64,000 nucleotides of DNA from Devosia sp. 66-14. Lineage in GTDB: Bacteria > Pseudomonadota > Alphaproteobacteria > Rhizobiales > Devosiaceae. The translations under genes and the position numbers were made by a program. Of this stretch, positions 1-8,689 are shown piece after piece. Positions within the stretch are counted from its first letter, which is position 1. Each line of letters begins with the position of its first letter. The notes beneath the pieces were generated by a model, which did no database searches, had not been told where the DNA came from, and was given only the letters and a program-made list of their open reading frames with translations. Where the stretch lies: positions 155,178 through 219,177 of the forward strand of contig MKVB01000003.1 of NCBI GenBank assembly GCA_001899085.1. The letters are read 5' to 3'.

Positions 1-167
1 CCGATCTTGCCGTTGCGGTGCTGGCGCCGATCGCCACCGAAATGAAGCGGCTCGTCGCCGACAAGGGCGAGATGGACCAGATCCTCCGGCGCAACGCCGA
101 CCGGGCCCGCGCCATTGCGGTGCCGATCATGGACGATGTGCGCAGGATCGTCGGCTTCGTGCGTTGA
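1..167 (+). CDS. trpS: Tryptophanyl-tRNA synthetase, C-terminal end (partial)
   Basis: The window opens inside a gene; the reading frame begins at base 3 and stops with TGA at 165-167. The 54 visible residues (LAPIATEMKRL early, then RNADRARAIA and VRRIVGF at the end) match the helical C-terminus of bacterial class I tryptophanyl-tRNA synthetase, where the chain ends soon after the ERARAIA-type helix. The catalytic HIGH and KMSKS regions lie outside the window, so activity cannot be judged. A universal stress protein and an Nfu scaffold follow, a neighbourhood common in Hyphomicrobiales, which supports the call. Confidence 0.8.
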   Translation, partial: DLAVAVLAPIATEMKRLVADKGEMDQILRRNADRARAIAVPIMDDVRRIVGFVR

Positions 168-322
168 TTGCCTGCGGCTTTCTTGGCCCCGCTTGCGGCG
201 CTGCCGCGCATTTGGAACAATGCCGCATCTTTGATGCTTTGACTTGGTCGCGCTTTCGAACGGAAGTCTCACAACTTTCCTGAAAGCGCTCTGGCTGAAG
301 GTGCGGCGCTTTGGCTGACAGC

Positions 323-799
323 ATGAGCGAATATAAACGCAAGTTTCTCGTGGTTATCGACGAGAGCAAGGAAGCCGATCGCGCCATCACCTTCGCGGCC
401 AACCGGGTGAAGCGCACCGGCGGTACGGTGGTGCTGCTCTGGGTGATCGACAGCCAGGATTTCACCCAGTTCCTCGGCGTAGAGGAAGTGATGCGCGCCG
501 AAGCCCGCGAGGAGGCCGAGCGGCTGCTCGACAGCAAACGCGCCCGCATCGGCCAGATCGGCGAGGGCATCCGCACCGAGACGGTGATCCGCGAGGGCGA
601 TGTGGTCAGCGAGATCGAACGGCTGGTGGCCGAGGACCCCGGCATCGCCATCCTGGTGCTCGCTGCCGCCACCGGCAAGGAGGGCCCCGGTCCCCTGGTC
701 AGCGCCTTCTCGACGCGTGCCGGCCAGGCGGCGCTGCCGGTGATCGTCACCATCATCCCCGGCACCATGACCGATGAGCAGATCGTCGCGGTGACGTGA
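323..799 (+). CDS. Universal stress protein (UspA family)
   Basis: Single-domain cytoplasmic Usp protein of 158 residues. It starts with the family's first beta strand (KFLVVIDESKEAD) and ends with a nucleotide-loop-like segment (ATGKEGPGPLVS) followed by the last strand (LPVIVTIIPG). Usp proteins are alpha/beta nucleotide-binding proteins linked to stress survival; the partner here is unknown. The start is uncertain: ATG 323 gives the canonical N-terminus but has a poor ribosome site, while TTG 311 adds four residues and has a GAAGG about nine bases upstream. It lies between trpS and nfuA on the same strand, with 155 bases free upstream. Confidence 0.85.
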   Translation: MSEYKRKFLVVIDESKEADRAITFAANRVKRTGGTVVLLWVIDSQDFTQFLGVEEVMRAEAREEAERLLDSKRARIGQIGEGIRTETVIREGDVVSEIERLVAEDPGIAILVLAAATGKEGPGPLVSAFSTRAGQAALPVIVTIIPGTMTDEQIVAVT

Positions 800-817
800 T
801 GGATGCCGGCCAGACCC

Positions 818-860
818 TTGCATTTCGGGCTTCAAAACACTAGTTTGGAATTGTTCTAAC
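818..860 (+). promoter_or_regulatory. nfuA promoter with Irr-box-like operator
   Basis: A -35 TTGCAT (818-823) and -10 TAGTTT (841-846) are 17 bases apart. Overlapping and directly following the -10 is TTTGGAATTGTTCTAAC (844-860). It matches the rhizobial iron control element pattern TTTAGAA-N3-TTCTAAA at 12 of 14 arm positions (pattern from memory). An irr gene lies at 60043-60489 in this window. A site at this position would block initiation, consistent with Irr repression of an Fe-S assembly gene when iron is scarce. The sequence match is seen; the regulation is inferred. Confidence 0.6.
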
Positions 861-878
861 ACGAGTCCGAACCTTCAG

Positions 879-1436
879 ATGTTCATCCAGACCGAAGCGA
901 CGCCGAATCCGGCGACCCTGAAATTCCTGCCCGGCCGCGATGTGCTGGTGGGTGAGCCGCGCGACTTCCGGCAGGCCGAATCGGCCGTCATCTCGCCGCT
1001 GGCCGCAGCGCTGTTCGAGGTGCCCGGTGTCGAGGGCGTGTTCCTCGGCTCGGATTTCATCTCGGTGACCAAGGACAGCGCGGAGTGGAGCCACATCAAG
1101 CCGGCGATCCTCGGCGTGATCATGGAGCACTTCCTCTCCGGCAAGCCGGTGCTTGCTGACGGCACGGCCGAAGTCGTGACCGGCGAAGAGTTCTTCGAAG
1201 AAGGCGACGCCGAGACGGTCGAAGTGATTAAGGAACTGCTCGCCACCCGCGTCAGGCCCGCCGTCGCCATGGATGGCGGCGACATCACCTTCAAGGGCTT
1301 CAAAGAGGGCACCGTGTTCCTCCATATGCAGGGCGCCTGCTCGGGCTGCCCGTCCTCGACCGCGACGCTGAAAAGCGGCATCGAGAACCTGCTCCGGCAT
1401 TTCGTGCCGGGCGTCGAGGCCGTGCAGCAGGTCTGA
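879..1436 (+). CDS. nfuA: Nfu-type Fe-S cluster scaffold/carrier protein
   Basis: Protein of 185 residues with an N-terminal Nfu_N domain (MFIQTEATPNPATLKF, residues 1-90) and a C-terminal NifU-like domain carrying the cluster-binding CSGC motif (Cys154 and Cys157). Nfu proteins accept a [4Fe-4S] cluster from the assembly machinery and pass it to client enzymes in the cytosol; MiaB, encoded 4 kb downstream, is a plausible client. Length and both domains are complete. It has its own promoter with an Irr-type box and is followed by a strong intrinsic terminator, so it is probably monocistronic. Confidence 0.92.
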   Translation: MFIQTEATPNPATLKFLPGRDVLVGEPRDFRQAESAVISPLAAALFEVPGVEGVFLGSDFISVTKDSAEWSHIKPAILGVIMEHFLSGKPVLADGTAEVVTGEEFFEEGDAETVEVIKELLATRVRPAVAMDGGDITFKGFKEGTVFLHMQGACSGCPSSTATLKSGIENLLRHFVPGVEAVQQV

Positions 1437-1459
1437 CCGCTGCAGAACTGGAATTCGGA

Positions 1460-1491
1460 ATCGCCCGGCCCTGTGCCGGGCGATTTGTTTT
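1460..1491 (+). terminator. Intrinsic terminator after nfuA
   Basis: Perfect 10-bp stem ATCGCCCGGC (1460-1469) with GCCGGGCGAT (1475-1484), five-base loop, followed by TTGTTTT. It closes the nfuA transcript and separates it from tsaB. Confidence 0.85.
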
Positions 1492-1551
1492 GGGGTCGCC
1501 GATAGAGACGGCCCCCGTGACAACCCACCGTCGAACCCCTATCTCTCGCAC

Positions 1552-2169
1552 ATGTCCAGCGTCCTCCTCGCCATCGATACCGCCGCGCCACGCCTGCAAC
1601 TGGCGCTGCTCGTGGGCGATCACGCCGACACGCTGGTCGAAGACATGGCGCAGGGGCAGGCCGAGCGGATCTTCCCGGCGATCGACGCGCTGCTGGCGCG
1701 CAACGGCACCGCCTACAAGGACCTGACCCGCATTGCCGTCACCACCGGCCCCGGCTCGTTCACGGGGCTCCGCATCGGGCTCAGCGCGGCGCGCGGGCTG
1801 GCCCTGGCGCTCGGCATTCCGGTGATCGGCGTGCCGTCGCTGCTGGCTTTGTCGCTCGGCAGCCGCTGCGATGCCACCGCGGTGCTGCTCGATGCGCGGC
1901 GCGACGAAGCCTATTTCCAGTTGTTCAGCGGCCCGGCTATTCCGGTCGGCGAGCCGCAGGTGCTGCCGATGGACGAGGCGCGTCGCCGGGTGCCGCCGGG
2001 CGCCGAGGTGGTCACCTCGCCGCTGGTCGATATCGCGGCGCTTGCCCGCTTCGCGGCCACCGCCGACCCGGCGCAATACCCGCCCGAGGCGGCCTATATC
2101 CGCGATGCCGATGCCAAACCGCAGGAGAAGTTCCGTGTCGCGAGGCTGGGTCCGGGGGTCGGACAATGA
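1552..2169 (+). CDS. tsaB: tRNA t6A37 biosynthesis protein TsaB
   Basis: TsaB is the ASKHA-fold partner that scaffolds TsaD and TsaE in making N6-threonylcarbamoyladenosine at position 37 of ANN-decoding tRNAs. The 205-residue product starts with LLAIDTAAPRLQLAL (first ASKHA phosphate-binding strand) and carries TGPGSFTGLRIGLSAARGLA, the most diagnostic TsaB segment, at about residues 65-84. It is slightly shorter than the E. coli protein (231 residues) but ends in the usual RDADAKPQ-type tail. The stop overlaps the start of rimI by four bases (ATGA), a coupled pair typical of Alphaproteobacteria. Confidence 0.93.
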   Translation: MSSVLLAIDTAAPRLQLALLVGDHADTLVEDMAQGQAERIFPAIDALLARNGTAYKDLTRIAVTTGPGSFTGLRIGLSAARGLALALGIPVIGVPSLLALSLGSRCDATAVLLDARRDEAYFQLFSGPAIPVGEPQVLPMDEARRRVPPGAEVVTSPLVDIAALARFAATADPAQYPPEAAYIRDADAKPQEKFRVARLGPGVGQ

Positions 2170-2642
2170 ATTTCTGGCTGTCGCCGACCACGCTGCACAT
2201 CGAACCGGCACGCGGCAGCGATGCCGAAATCATCGCCCGGCTCCACGCCGAAGGGTTCTATCGCGGCTGGACGCGTGAGGAGTTCGCCGCCTATGTGGCG
2301 GGCGAAGGCACCCCGATCTATGTCGCCTGCGACAGCCGGCGGCGCATTGCCGGCTTCGCCATGCTGCGGCACCTGGGTGAGGAGGTCGAGCTGATCAGCA
2401 TCGCCGTCGATCGCAAGTGGCGGAACAAGGGAGTCGGCGCGCTGCTGATGCGGGCCCTGTTCGAGGCGGTGCGGATGAGCCCGGCCAAGCGCATGCTGCT
2501 CGAAGTGGCCGCCGACAACGTCGCGGCGTTGAAACTCTACGGCAAGTTCGGCTTCACCAGGGTCGGCGAGCGCAAGGGCTATTATCCGCGCCCCGACGGC
2601 ACGCCGGCTACCGCTATTGTCATGGCCCGCGATCTTGGCTAA
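2166..2642 (+). CDS. rimI: Ribosomal protein bS18 N-alpha-acetyltransferase-like GNAT
   Basis: GNAT-fold acetyltransferase of 158 residues. The acetyl-CoA pyrophosphate loop RKWRNKGVGALLM is at about residues 83-95, and VAADNVAALKLYGKFGF with GYYPRPDGT is the RimI signature around the acceptor site. RimI acetylates the N-terminal alanine of ribosomal protein S18 and, in some lineages, other N-termini. Translational coupling to tsaB (four-base overlap) supports the assignment, because tsaB-rimI adjacency is widespread. The N-terminus is about ten residues longer than in E. coli. Confidence 0.88.
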   Translation: MNFWLSPTTLHIEPARGSDAEIIARLHAEGFYRGWTREEFAAYVAGEGTPIYVACDSRRRIAGFAMLRHLGEEVELISIAVDRKWRNKGVGALLMRALFEAVRMSPAKRMLLEVAADNVAALKLYGKFGFTRVGERKGYYPRPDGTPATAIVMARDLG

Positions 2643-2729
2643 CCCGAATGTGCAGCGTGATCCGGAGAGGGGGCAGACCTTTCCGGTGCCAGCGCGCGGC
2701 CAGGCCATTTTCGTAACGGGGGACGCCCG

Positions 2730-3167
2730 ATGAGCAAACCCGGCATTCAAACTCTCGAAGAGCAATGCGCCCAGAAGGGCATGCGGATGACCGACCAGCG
2801 TCGGGTCATCGCACAGGTGATCGAGCAGGCGGTGGACCATCCCGATGTCGAGGAGCTGTACCGGCGCGCTTCGGCCATCGATGCGCGCATCTCGCTCTCC
2901 ACCGTCTACCGCACGCTCAACCTGTTCGAGGAAGCCGGGCTGGTCACCAAGCATGACTTCAAGGACGGCCGAGCCCGGTTCGAGCTGATCCCGGACGAGC
3001 ACCATGACCACCTGATCGACATCCGCTCGGGCAAGGTGATCGAGTTCCGCAATGAAGAAATCGAAGCCATCCAGGAAGTGATCGCCAAGCGGCTGGGCTA
3101 TCGGCTGGTCGACCATCGCCTCGAGCTCTATGCTGTGCCGCTCAAGGCGGACGAGAACAAGAAATGA
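2730..3167 (+). CDS. mur: Fur-family metal regulator, Mur (manganese) type
   Basis: Fur-superfamily repressor of 145 residues. The winged helix spans about 10-85, with MRMTDQRRVIAQVI and the recognition region ISLSTVYRTLNLFEEAGL. The dimerisation domain carries the metal ligands HHDHLIDI. No CxxC zinc pair is present, as in rhizobial Fur proteins that act as manganese sensors (Mur) rather than iron sensors. The neighbourhood tsaB-rimI-mur-plsC is the standard alphaproteobacterial location of this ortholog. It likely represses Mn uptake genes outside the window. Calling it Fur is equally defensible; the Mur role is inferred from lineage, since a separate Irr is present at 60.0 kb. Confidence 0.82.
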   Translation: MSKPGIQTLEEQCAQKGMRMTDQRRVIAQVIEQAVDHPDVEELYRRASAIDARISLSTVYRTLNLFEEAGLVTKHDFKDGRARFELIPDEHHDHLIDIRSGKVIEFRNEEIEAIQEVIAKRLGYRLVDHRLELYAVPLKADENKK

Positions 3168-3976
3168 TCCTGCGCATCCTGTTCTTCATCTTCTGCTACA
3201 TCCCGTTCCTGATCGTCTTCGTGCCGCTGCAGTTCGTGGTGAGCCGGCTGGGGATCAGCTGGAACGGCATCCCGCGGATGTTCCACTGGTTCGGCTGCAC
3301 GTTCCTCGGCATGAAGGTGAAGGTGATCGGCGCGCCGTCGCACGATCGCGCCACGCTGATCGTCTCCAACCACGTCTCATGGACCGACATCATCGCGGTG
3401 GGCTCGAAGGCGGACGTCACCTTCGTCGCCAAGTCCGAGATCCAGAAGTGGTTCTTCGTCGGCTTCATGGCCTCGCTGCAGCGCACGCTCTATGTCGATC
3501 GCAAGAAGCGCAGCGACGCCAAGCGGGTGAGCGAGGAGATGGGCAAGCGTATGGCCTCCGGCGGGGCAGTGCTGCTGTTCGCCGAGGGGCAGTCGGACCT
3601 GGGCACACATGTGCTGCCGTTCCGCTCGGCGCTGATCGGCGCCGCGCAGCATGCGATGGAGGAAGCGGGGGCCGGCGAGGTGATGATCCAGCCGCTGACC
3701 ATCGCCTATACCAAGCTGCAGGGCCTGCCGGTCGGCCGCACCGATCGCTCGTTCATCGCCTGGATCAAATCCAAGTCGGTGAAGCAGAACATCAAGGAAA
3801 TCCTGACCGGCGGCACCCGCGAGGTCACCCTCGCCTTCGGCACGCCGCGGCCGTTGAGTTCGGGCGCCAACCGCAAGGAGCTGGCCAGGCAGACCGAGAC
3901 CGAGGTCCGCCGCATGCTGGTGGCGCTCAACCGCGGCACGCCGCTGCCGGTCGCGGCGGAGCAGGCTTCAGCCTAA
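3164..3976 (+). CDS. 1-acyl-glycerol-3-phosphate / lyso-ornithine-lipid type acyltransferase
   Basis: PlsC-family acyltransferase of 270 residues. A hydrophobic N-terminal anchor (residues 2-27) is followed by the catalytic NHVSWTD box (His70, Asp75; HX4D) and a substrate motif FAEGQSDLG replacing the common FPEGT. It transfers acyl chains to a lysolipid at the cytoplasmic membrane. In rhizobia the gene at this location is annotated plsC or as an ornithine-lipid O-acyltransferase (OlsA-like); the sequence does not settle which. It overlaps mur by four bases and so is translationally coupled to a metal regulator. Confidence 0.85.
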   Translation: MILRILFFIFCYIPFLIVFVPLQFVVSRLGISWNGIPRMFHWFGCTFLGMKVKVIGAPSHDRATLIVSNHVSWTDIIAVGSKADVTFVAKSEIQKWFFVGFMASLQRTLYVDRKKRSDAKRVSEEMGKRMASGGAVLLFAEGQSDLGTHVLPFRSALIGAAQHAMEEAGAGEVMIQPLTIAYTKLQGLPVGRTDRSFIAWIKSKSVKQNIKEILTGGTREVTLAFGTPRPLSSGANRKELARQTETEVRRMLVALNRGTPLPVAAEQASA

Positions 3977-3978
3977 GG

Positions 3979-4350
3979 CTAGTCGACCAGACAGAAGTGG
4001 TTGCCTTCCGGGTCCGCCATGACGGTGTAGCCGTGGGCTTCGCGCAGCACGCTGGCGCCCAGAGCAATCAGCCGGGTGCGCTCGGCCGGCCGGTCGGCCA
4101 CTCTGACATCGAGGTGGATGCGGCCCTGCACGCGGCCGCGCTCGATCTCGTGGAAGCAGAGGGTCGGGCCGGGGCCGTCCACCATCACCACCGGATCGGT
4201 TTCGGGAGTGAGGCCGAGCGCCGCCAGCCGCGCGATCTCCTCGTCGTCATAGGCCCGCACCGCGTAGCCCTCGATCACCTGCGCCCAGAAGCGCGCCAGC
4301 GGCGCGGCCCGGCTGCAGTCAAAGACGATCTCCTTGAGCGAGCCGCTCAT
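3979..4350 (-). CDS. VOC (glyoxalase/bleomycin-resistance fold) protein
   Basis: Single VOC module of 123 residues: two beta-alpha-beta-beta-beta halves, starting EIVFDCSRAAPLARFWAQVI and ending in the typical MADPEGNHFCLVD strand. A candidate metal-ligand pattern can be seen (His in GRIHLDVRV, Glu in PEGNHFCL). The substrate is unknown; many short VOC proteins of this kind are uncharacterised. Its start overlaps the stop of the upstream cystathionine lyase-type gene by four bases, so the two form a minus-strand operon inserted between plsC and miaB. Confidence 0.82.
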   Translation of the reverse strand: MSGSLKEIVFDCSRAAPLARFWAQVIEGYAVRAYDDEEIARLAALGLTPETDPVVMVDGPGPTLCFHEIERGRVQGRIHLDVRVADRPAERTRLIALGASVLREAHGYTVMADPEGNHFCLVD

Positions 4351-5534
4351 CGCAGGGCCCGCTCGAAATCGGCGATGATGGCGTCGGCGTCCTCGATCCC
4401 AACCGAGATGCGGAACGCCCCCTCGCCGGTCCAGTCGCGATAGCTGCGGTCATCGGCGAGCCGGAAGGAGGAGCGGAGGATGTCCTCGGTCGGGATGTAG
4501 AAGCAGAGCGACTTGGTCTTGCCCAGCGACACTGCATAGCTCACGAGTTCGAGCCGTTCGGCCAGCTGGCGGGCCATGCCGGCGCTGTCCGAATTCACCG
4601 AGAAGCTCAGCAGCCCGGAGAAATTGCGCATCTGCCGGCGCGCCAGTGCCGCCTGTTCGTGGCTCGCGAGCCCCGGCCACAGCACGCGGCGCACCTTGGG
4701 GTGGCGTTCCAGCCATTCGGCCAGCGCCCGGGCATTGGCCTGGTGCTTTTCCATCCTGAGGCCCAACGTCTCGATGCCGCGCAGGATCAGGTAGGCCGAG
4801 AACGGCGACAGCACCGCGCCGTGATGGATCAGTACATCCTTGCGCAGGCGGGCAATGGGCTCGGCCCGGCCGATCACCACGCCGCCCAGCGCATCGCCGT
4901 GGCCGCACAGATACTTGGTCAGCGAGTGGCAGACATAGTCGGCACCGAGCGCGAGCGGGTTGGTGCCGACCGGCGTGGCGATGGTCGAATCCACCGACAG
5001 TTCAGCGCCGCCGGCATGGGCGATGGCGGCAATGGCGGCGATGTCGGTGAGCTTGAGGATCGGGTTGGCGGGCGTTTCGATGTGCACCAGGCGGGTGTTG
5101 GGCCGCAGCGCCGCCGCCACGGCTTCGGGATTGGAGCTGTCGGCGAACGACACCTCGACCCCCTGCCGCGGCAGAGCGTGCCCGGCATACTCGGCGACGC
5201 CGGCATAGCAGACGTCGGACAGCACCAGGTGGTCGCCGGCCTTCAGCAGGCCCGCGAACAGCCCTGATATCGCCGCCATGCCCGAGCCGAAGCTCAGGGC
5301 GGCCTCGCCGCCCTCCAGCAGCGCCAGGCGCTGTTCCAGCAGCTCCAGCGTCGGGTTGCTCCAGCGGGTGTAGAAATGCGGCGCATCGGCCTTGAGGTCC
5401 GAGGCGGAAAAGCCGACCGCGTCGGGGTGGGTGAAATAGGTGGTCGACAGCACCGGGGCCGGCGCCAGCGGCGCGCCGACGACACGGGCGCCATCGCCGC
5501 CATGCAGCGCGAGAGTATCGAGGTTGTTGGTCAT
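4347..5534 (-). CDS. metC: PLP-dependent trans-sulfuration enzyme (cystathionine beta-lyase type)
   Basis: Cys/Met metabolism PLP enzyme of 395 residues. SFGSGMAAI lies in the cofactor phosphate loop, FADSSNP and [15 protein letters not shown] line the active site, DSTIATPV is the Asp that contacts the pyridine nitrogen, and [13 protein letters not shown] holds the Schiff-base lysine. The ending VSLGKTKSL...[14 protein letters not shown] is typical of cystathionine beta-lyases, which cleave cystathionine to homocysteine. Substrate prediction within this family is unreliable (gamma-synthase and gamma-lyase are alternatives). The start at 5534 has a good AGGAGA ribosome site; an upstream in-frame extension lacks one. 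Confidence 0.85.
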   Translation of the reverse strand: MTNNLDTLALHGGDGARVVGAPLAPAPVLSTTYFTHPDAVGFSASDLKADAPHFYTRWSNPTLELLEQRLALLEGGEAALSFGSGMAAISGLFAGLLKAGDHLVLSDVCYAGVAEYAGHALPRQGVEVSFADSSNPEAVAAALRPNTRLVHIETPANPILKLTDIAAIAAIAHAGGAELSVDSTIATPVGTNPLALGADYVCHSLTKYLCGHGDALGGVVIGRAEPIARLRKDVLIHHGAVLSPFSAYLILRGIETLGLRMEKHQANARALAEWLERHPKVRRVLWPGLASHEQAALARRQMRNFSGLLSFSVNSDSAGMARQLAERLELVSYAVSLGKTKSLCFYIPTEDILRSSFRLADDRSYRDWTGEGAFRISVGIEDADAIIADFERALR

Positions 5535-5646
5535 GGTGGTTTCTCCTGACATGACCGTGCAACGGGGCGTGCTTGCTGACAACCCGGTGGCCACGCGCGC
5601 CGGCCCTTCCTTGGCTTTCCGCGCTCGAAGTTGTATTCAGCCGGCC

Positions 5647-7059
5647 ATGACCGAGCACACGCCCAAGAAGCTGTTCATCAAGACCTACGGGTGCCAGATG
5701 AACGTCTACGATTCCGACCGCATGGCCGATGCCCTGGCGCCGCACGGTTACGAGCCGGTGCAGGTGATGGAAGATGCCGACCTCGTCGTGCTCAATACCT
5801 GCCACATCCGCGAGAAAGCCTCGGAAAAGGTGTTCTCGGAACTGGGGCGGCTGCGCGAGTTGCGCGAGGAGCGGCGCGCCCAGGGCCAGGACCTGATGAT
5901 TGGCGTTGCCGGTTGCGTGGCGCAGGCCGAAGGCGACGAGATCGTCCGCCGGGCGCCGGCGGTCGACCTGGTGTTCGGGCCGCAATCCTACCACCGCCTG
6001 CCCGAACTGATCGCCCGTGCCCATAACGGCGCCAAGGTGGTCGACACCGACTTCCCCGAGGAAGACAAGTTCGAGCACCTGCCGGCGGCAAAAAAGGAAG
6101 TCACGCTGGCGCGCGGGCTCACGGCGTTCCTCACCGTGCAGGAAGGCTGCGACAAGTTCTGTTCGTTCTGCGTGGTGCCCTATACCCGCGGCAGCGAAGT
6201 GTCGCGCCCGGTGGAGCAGGTGCTGCGCGAGGCGCGGAACCTCGCCGAAGCAGGGGTGCGCGAGCTCACCCTGTTGGGCCAGAACGTCAACGCCTATCAC
6301 GGACTCGATGGCCGCGGCCGCAGCGTCGGGCTGGGCGAGCTCTGTGCGCGGTTGGCCGAGATCCCCGGCATTGCCCGTATCCGCTACACCACCTCGCATC
6401 CGCTCGACATGACCGACGAGCTGCTCGAGGCGCATCGCGACCTCGAGGCGCTGATGCCCTACCTGCATCTGCCTATCCAGGCCGGCTCGGACCGCATCCT
6501 CAAGGCGATGAACCGCCGGCACAGCCGTGCCGAATACATGCGCGTCATCGAGCGCATCATAGCGGTGCGGCCGGACATGGCGATGTCCGGCGATTTCATC
6601 GTCGGCTTTCCGGGCGAGACCGACGCCGATTTCGAGGAGACGATGCAGGTCGTCCGGGATGTGGGCTACGCCTCTGCCTACACTTTCAAATACTCGATCC
6701 GCCCCGGCACCCCGGGCGCGACGATGGAGAACCAGGTCGCCGAAGCCAAAAAGACCGAACGCCTCAAGCGCCTCAACGACCAGATCAACGCCCAGATGCA
6801 CGCCTTCCACCGCTCGGTGGTCGGCCGCACGCTGCCAGTCTTGATCGAGAAGCCGGGGCGTCAGCCCGGCCAGATCGGCGGGCGCTCGCCATACCTGCAG
6901 GCCGTGCACATGGACGGCCCTACCCGATTGATCGGCCAGATCATTCCGGTCGAGATCGTCGAGGCCCGGAATAATTCCCTCATCGGCAAGATTGTCACAG
7001 TCGGGGAACCGAATCCTGCTAGCGTTATTGAGTCTCAAGCCATCGCGGCCCATATCTGA
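5647..7059 (+). CDS. miaB: tRNA-2-methylthio-N6-dimethylallyladenosine synthase
   Basis: Methylthiotransferase of 470 residues using two [4Fe-4S] clusters to convert i6A37 to ms2i6A37 in tRNA. The N-terminal UPF0004 domain begins [17 protein letters not shown] (first cluster cysteines). The radical-SAM motif is [10 protein letters not shown] (CxxxCxxC). A C-terminal TRAM domain follows ([18 protein letters not shown]...). Start 5647 was chosen because the family N-terminus follows directly; the open frame extends upstream antisense to metC without support. Next comes phoH, as in most Alphaproteobacteria. Confidence 0.95.
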   Translation: MTEHTPKKLFIKTYGCQMNVYDSDRMADALAPHGYEPVQVMEDADLVVLNTCHIREKASEKVFSELGRLRELREERRAQGQDLMIGVAGCVAQAEGDEIVRRAPAVDLVFGPQSYHRLPELIARAHNGAKVVDTDFPEEDKFEHLPAAKKEVTLARGLTAFLTVQEGCDKFCSFCVVPYTRGSEVSRPVEQVLREARNLAEAGVRELTLLGQNVNAYHGLDGRGRSVGLGELCARLAEIPGIARIRYTTSHPLDMTDELLEAHRDLEALMPYLHLPIQAGSDRILKAMNRRHSRAEYMRVIERIIAVRPDMAMSGDFIVGFPGETDADFEETMQVVRDVGYASAYTFKYSIRPGTPGATMENQVAEAKKTERLKRLNDQINAQMHAFHRSVVGRTLPVLIEKPGRQPGQIGGRSPYLQAVHMDGPTRLIGQIIPVEIVEARNNSLIGKIVTVGEPNPASVIESQAIAAHI

Positions 7060-7137
7060 GGCCGCACTGTCGGAGCCTGGTCAGGAAAAGTCGCAGACTT
7101 TCCGCCCGGGTGACCATCAAAGTGGAGCCCCAGAGAT

Positions 7138-8172
7138 TTGAGCAGGCATTTGCCCCCGTCTACCGACCACGGCCCGTCCTCCCAGCTTGAACTCGCCTTC
7201 GAAGACAACAAGCTCGCCGCGCAACTCTACGGCGATTTCGACCAGCACCTGGCTTTGATCGAGCAGCGCCTCAGCGTGCAGGCAACGCCGCGCGGCAATC
7301 ACGTGATGCTGAAGGGCGGCGCCACCTCGGTCGACCAGGCGCGCCGCGTGCTCGAGTCGCTGTACGAGCAGCTCGAAGAGGGCCAGCAGATCGAGGTGTC
7401 GACGGTCGACGGCGTCATCCGCATGATCGAGACCGAGGACAGCCAGCTGAGCCTGCCGACGCTCGAGAAGAAGGGCAGAGTGCGCATGGCGCAGATCGCG
7501 ACCCGCAAGGCCACCATCGTCGCGCGCACCCCGGCGCAGGACGCCTATATGCGCGCCATGGACCGCTCGGAACTGGTGTTCGGCGTCGGCCCGGCCGGTA
7601 CCGGCAAGACCTATCTCGCCGTCGCTCACGCCGCGACGCTGCTGGAACGCGGCGACATCAACCGCATCATCCTGTCCCGTCCGGCCGTCGAAGCGGGCGA
7701 ACGGCTGGGGTTCCTGCCGGGCGACATGAAGGACAAGGTCGATCCGTATCTGCGGCCGCTCTATGATGCACTCTACGACATGATGCGGCCCGAGCATGTG
7801 GAACGCTGCATCACCTCGGGCATCATCGAAGTGGCGCCGCTCGCCTTCATGCGCGGCCGTACCCTCGCCAATGCCGTGGTGATCCTCGACGAGGCGCAGA
7901 ACACCACCTCGATGCAGATGAAGATGTTCCTGACCCGGCTCGGCGAGAATTCCAAGATGATCGTCACCGGCGATCCGACCCAGGTCGACCTGCCGCGCGG
8001 CGAGAAATCCGGGCTGATCGAGGCCGTGCACCTGCTCGATGGGGTCGAGGGCGTGCATATCTCGCGCTTCAACGACAAGGACGTGGTACGCCACGCGCTG
8101 GTGGGCCGGATTGTTCGCGCCTACGAGGCCGACACCGCGCGCCGGCTGGCCGAGAACAACACGAAGGCCTGA
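7138..8172 (+). CDS. phoH: PhoH-family ATPase (PhoH-like protein)
   Basis: PhoH-like P-loop protein of 344 residues: an N-terminal RNA-binding-like segment (residues 15-110), then Walker [13 protein letters not shown] near 150 and Walker [12 protein letters not shown] followed by [21 protein letters not shown], a helicase/NTPase core shared with PhoH and Ybe Z proteins. The E. coli ortholog YbeZ works with YbeY in ribosome and RNA metabolism, and ybeY follows here with a one-base overlap (TGATG). The initiation codon is TTG at 7138, ten bases after GGAG; no in-frame ATG exists before the conserved region. Confidence 0.93.
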   Translation: MSRHLPPSTDHGPSSQLELAFEDNKLAAQLYGDFDQHLALIEQRLSVQATPRGNHVMLKGGATSVDQARRVLESLYEQLEEGQQIEVSTVDGVIRMIETEDSQLSLPTLEKKGRVRMAQIATRKATIVARTPAQDAYMRAMDRSELVFGVGPAGTGKTYLAVAHAATLLERGDINRIILSRPAVEAGERLGFLPGDMKDKVDPYLRPLYDALYDMMRPEHVERCITSGIIEVAPLAFMRGRTLANAVVILDEAQNTTSMQMKMFLTRLGENSKMIVTGDPTQVDLPRGEKSGLIEAVHLLDGVEGVHISRFNDKDVVRHALVGRIVRAYEADTARRLAENNTKA

Positions 8173-8645
8173 TGCAAGCCCCATTATCAATCGCCTTCGC
8201 GGTCAACGCGGAGGGCTGGCCCGACAGCCTCGAGGCCGTGGCAGACGCTGCCATTCGCGAAGCGCTGAAGCAGTCGGAAGCCGAAATCGTCGGCGTGACC
8301 GAGCTATCGGTCGTCCTCACCGACGATGCCGAGCAGCGTGAACTCAACCGGCAATGGCGCGGTTTCGACAAATCCACCAACGTGCTGAGCTTCCCGCAGA
8401 TCGAGCCGTTCGCGCCGGTTTCGGGGCTGCTCGGCGACATCACGCTGGCGCGCGAGACGGTGGAGAGGGAGGCCGAAGAGATGGGCATTACCCTCGAGGC
8501 ACACTTTACCCACCTGGTGGTGCACGGCTTCCTGCACCTGCTGGGCTACGACCATATCGAGGACGAGGATGCCGAGGAGATGGAGGGACTCGAAACCGAG
8601 ATCCTCGCACGCCTCGGCATTGCCGATCCCTACGCCGACAGCTAA
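8172..8645 (+). CDS. ybeY: Endoribonuclease / rRNA maturation factor YbeY
   Basis: YbeY of 157 residues with the zinc-binding signature [11 protein letters not shown] near residues 117-127 and [14 protein letters not shown]-like segment ([14 protein letters not shown]) upstream. It takes part in 16S rRNA 3'-end maturation and 70S quality control, probably with the PhoH-type ATPase encoded directly upstream (one-base overlap). The order phoH-ybeY-corC-lnt is conserved in Proteobacteria. Confidence 0.95.
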   Translation: MQAPLSIAFAVNAEGWPDSLEAVADAAIREALKQSEAEIVGVTELSVVLTDDAEQRELNRQWRGFDKSTNVLSFPQIEPFAPVSGLLGDITLARETVEREAEEMGITLEAHFTHLVVHGFLHLLGYDHIEDEDAEEMEGLETEILARLGIADPYADS

Positions 8646-8689
8646 ATTACACCCTCCGATAAATTGAAGGCCGCCCGCGGCCATACCCG

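Noticed and set aside
4450-4908. Minus-strand frame of 152 codons inside the cystathionine lyase gene
   Set aside because: It is a shifted frame of the same coding strand with no independent domain.
5002-7053. A 683-codon minus-strand frame opposite miaB
   Set aside because: Antisense to a clear miaB gene, with composition typical of a complementary-strand artefact.
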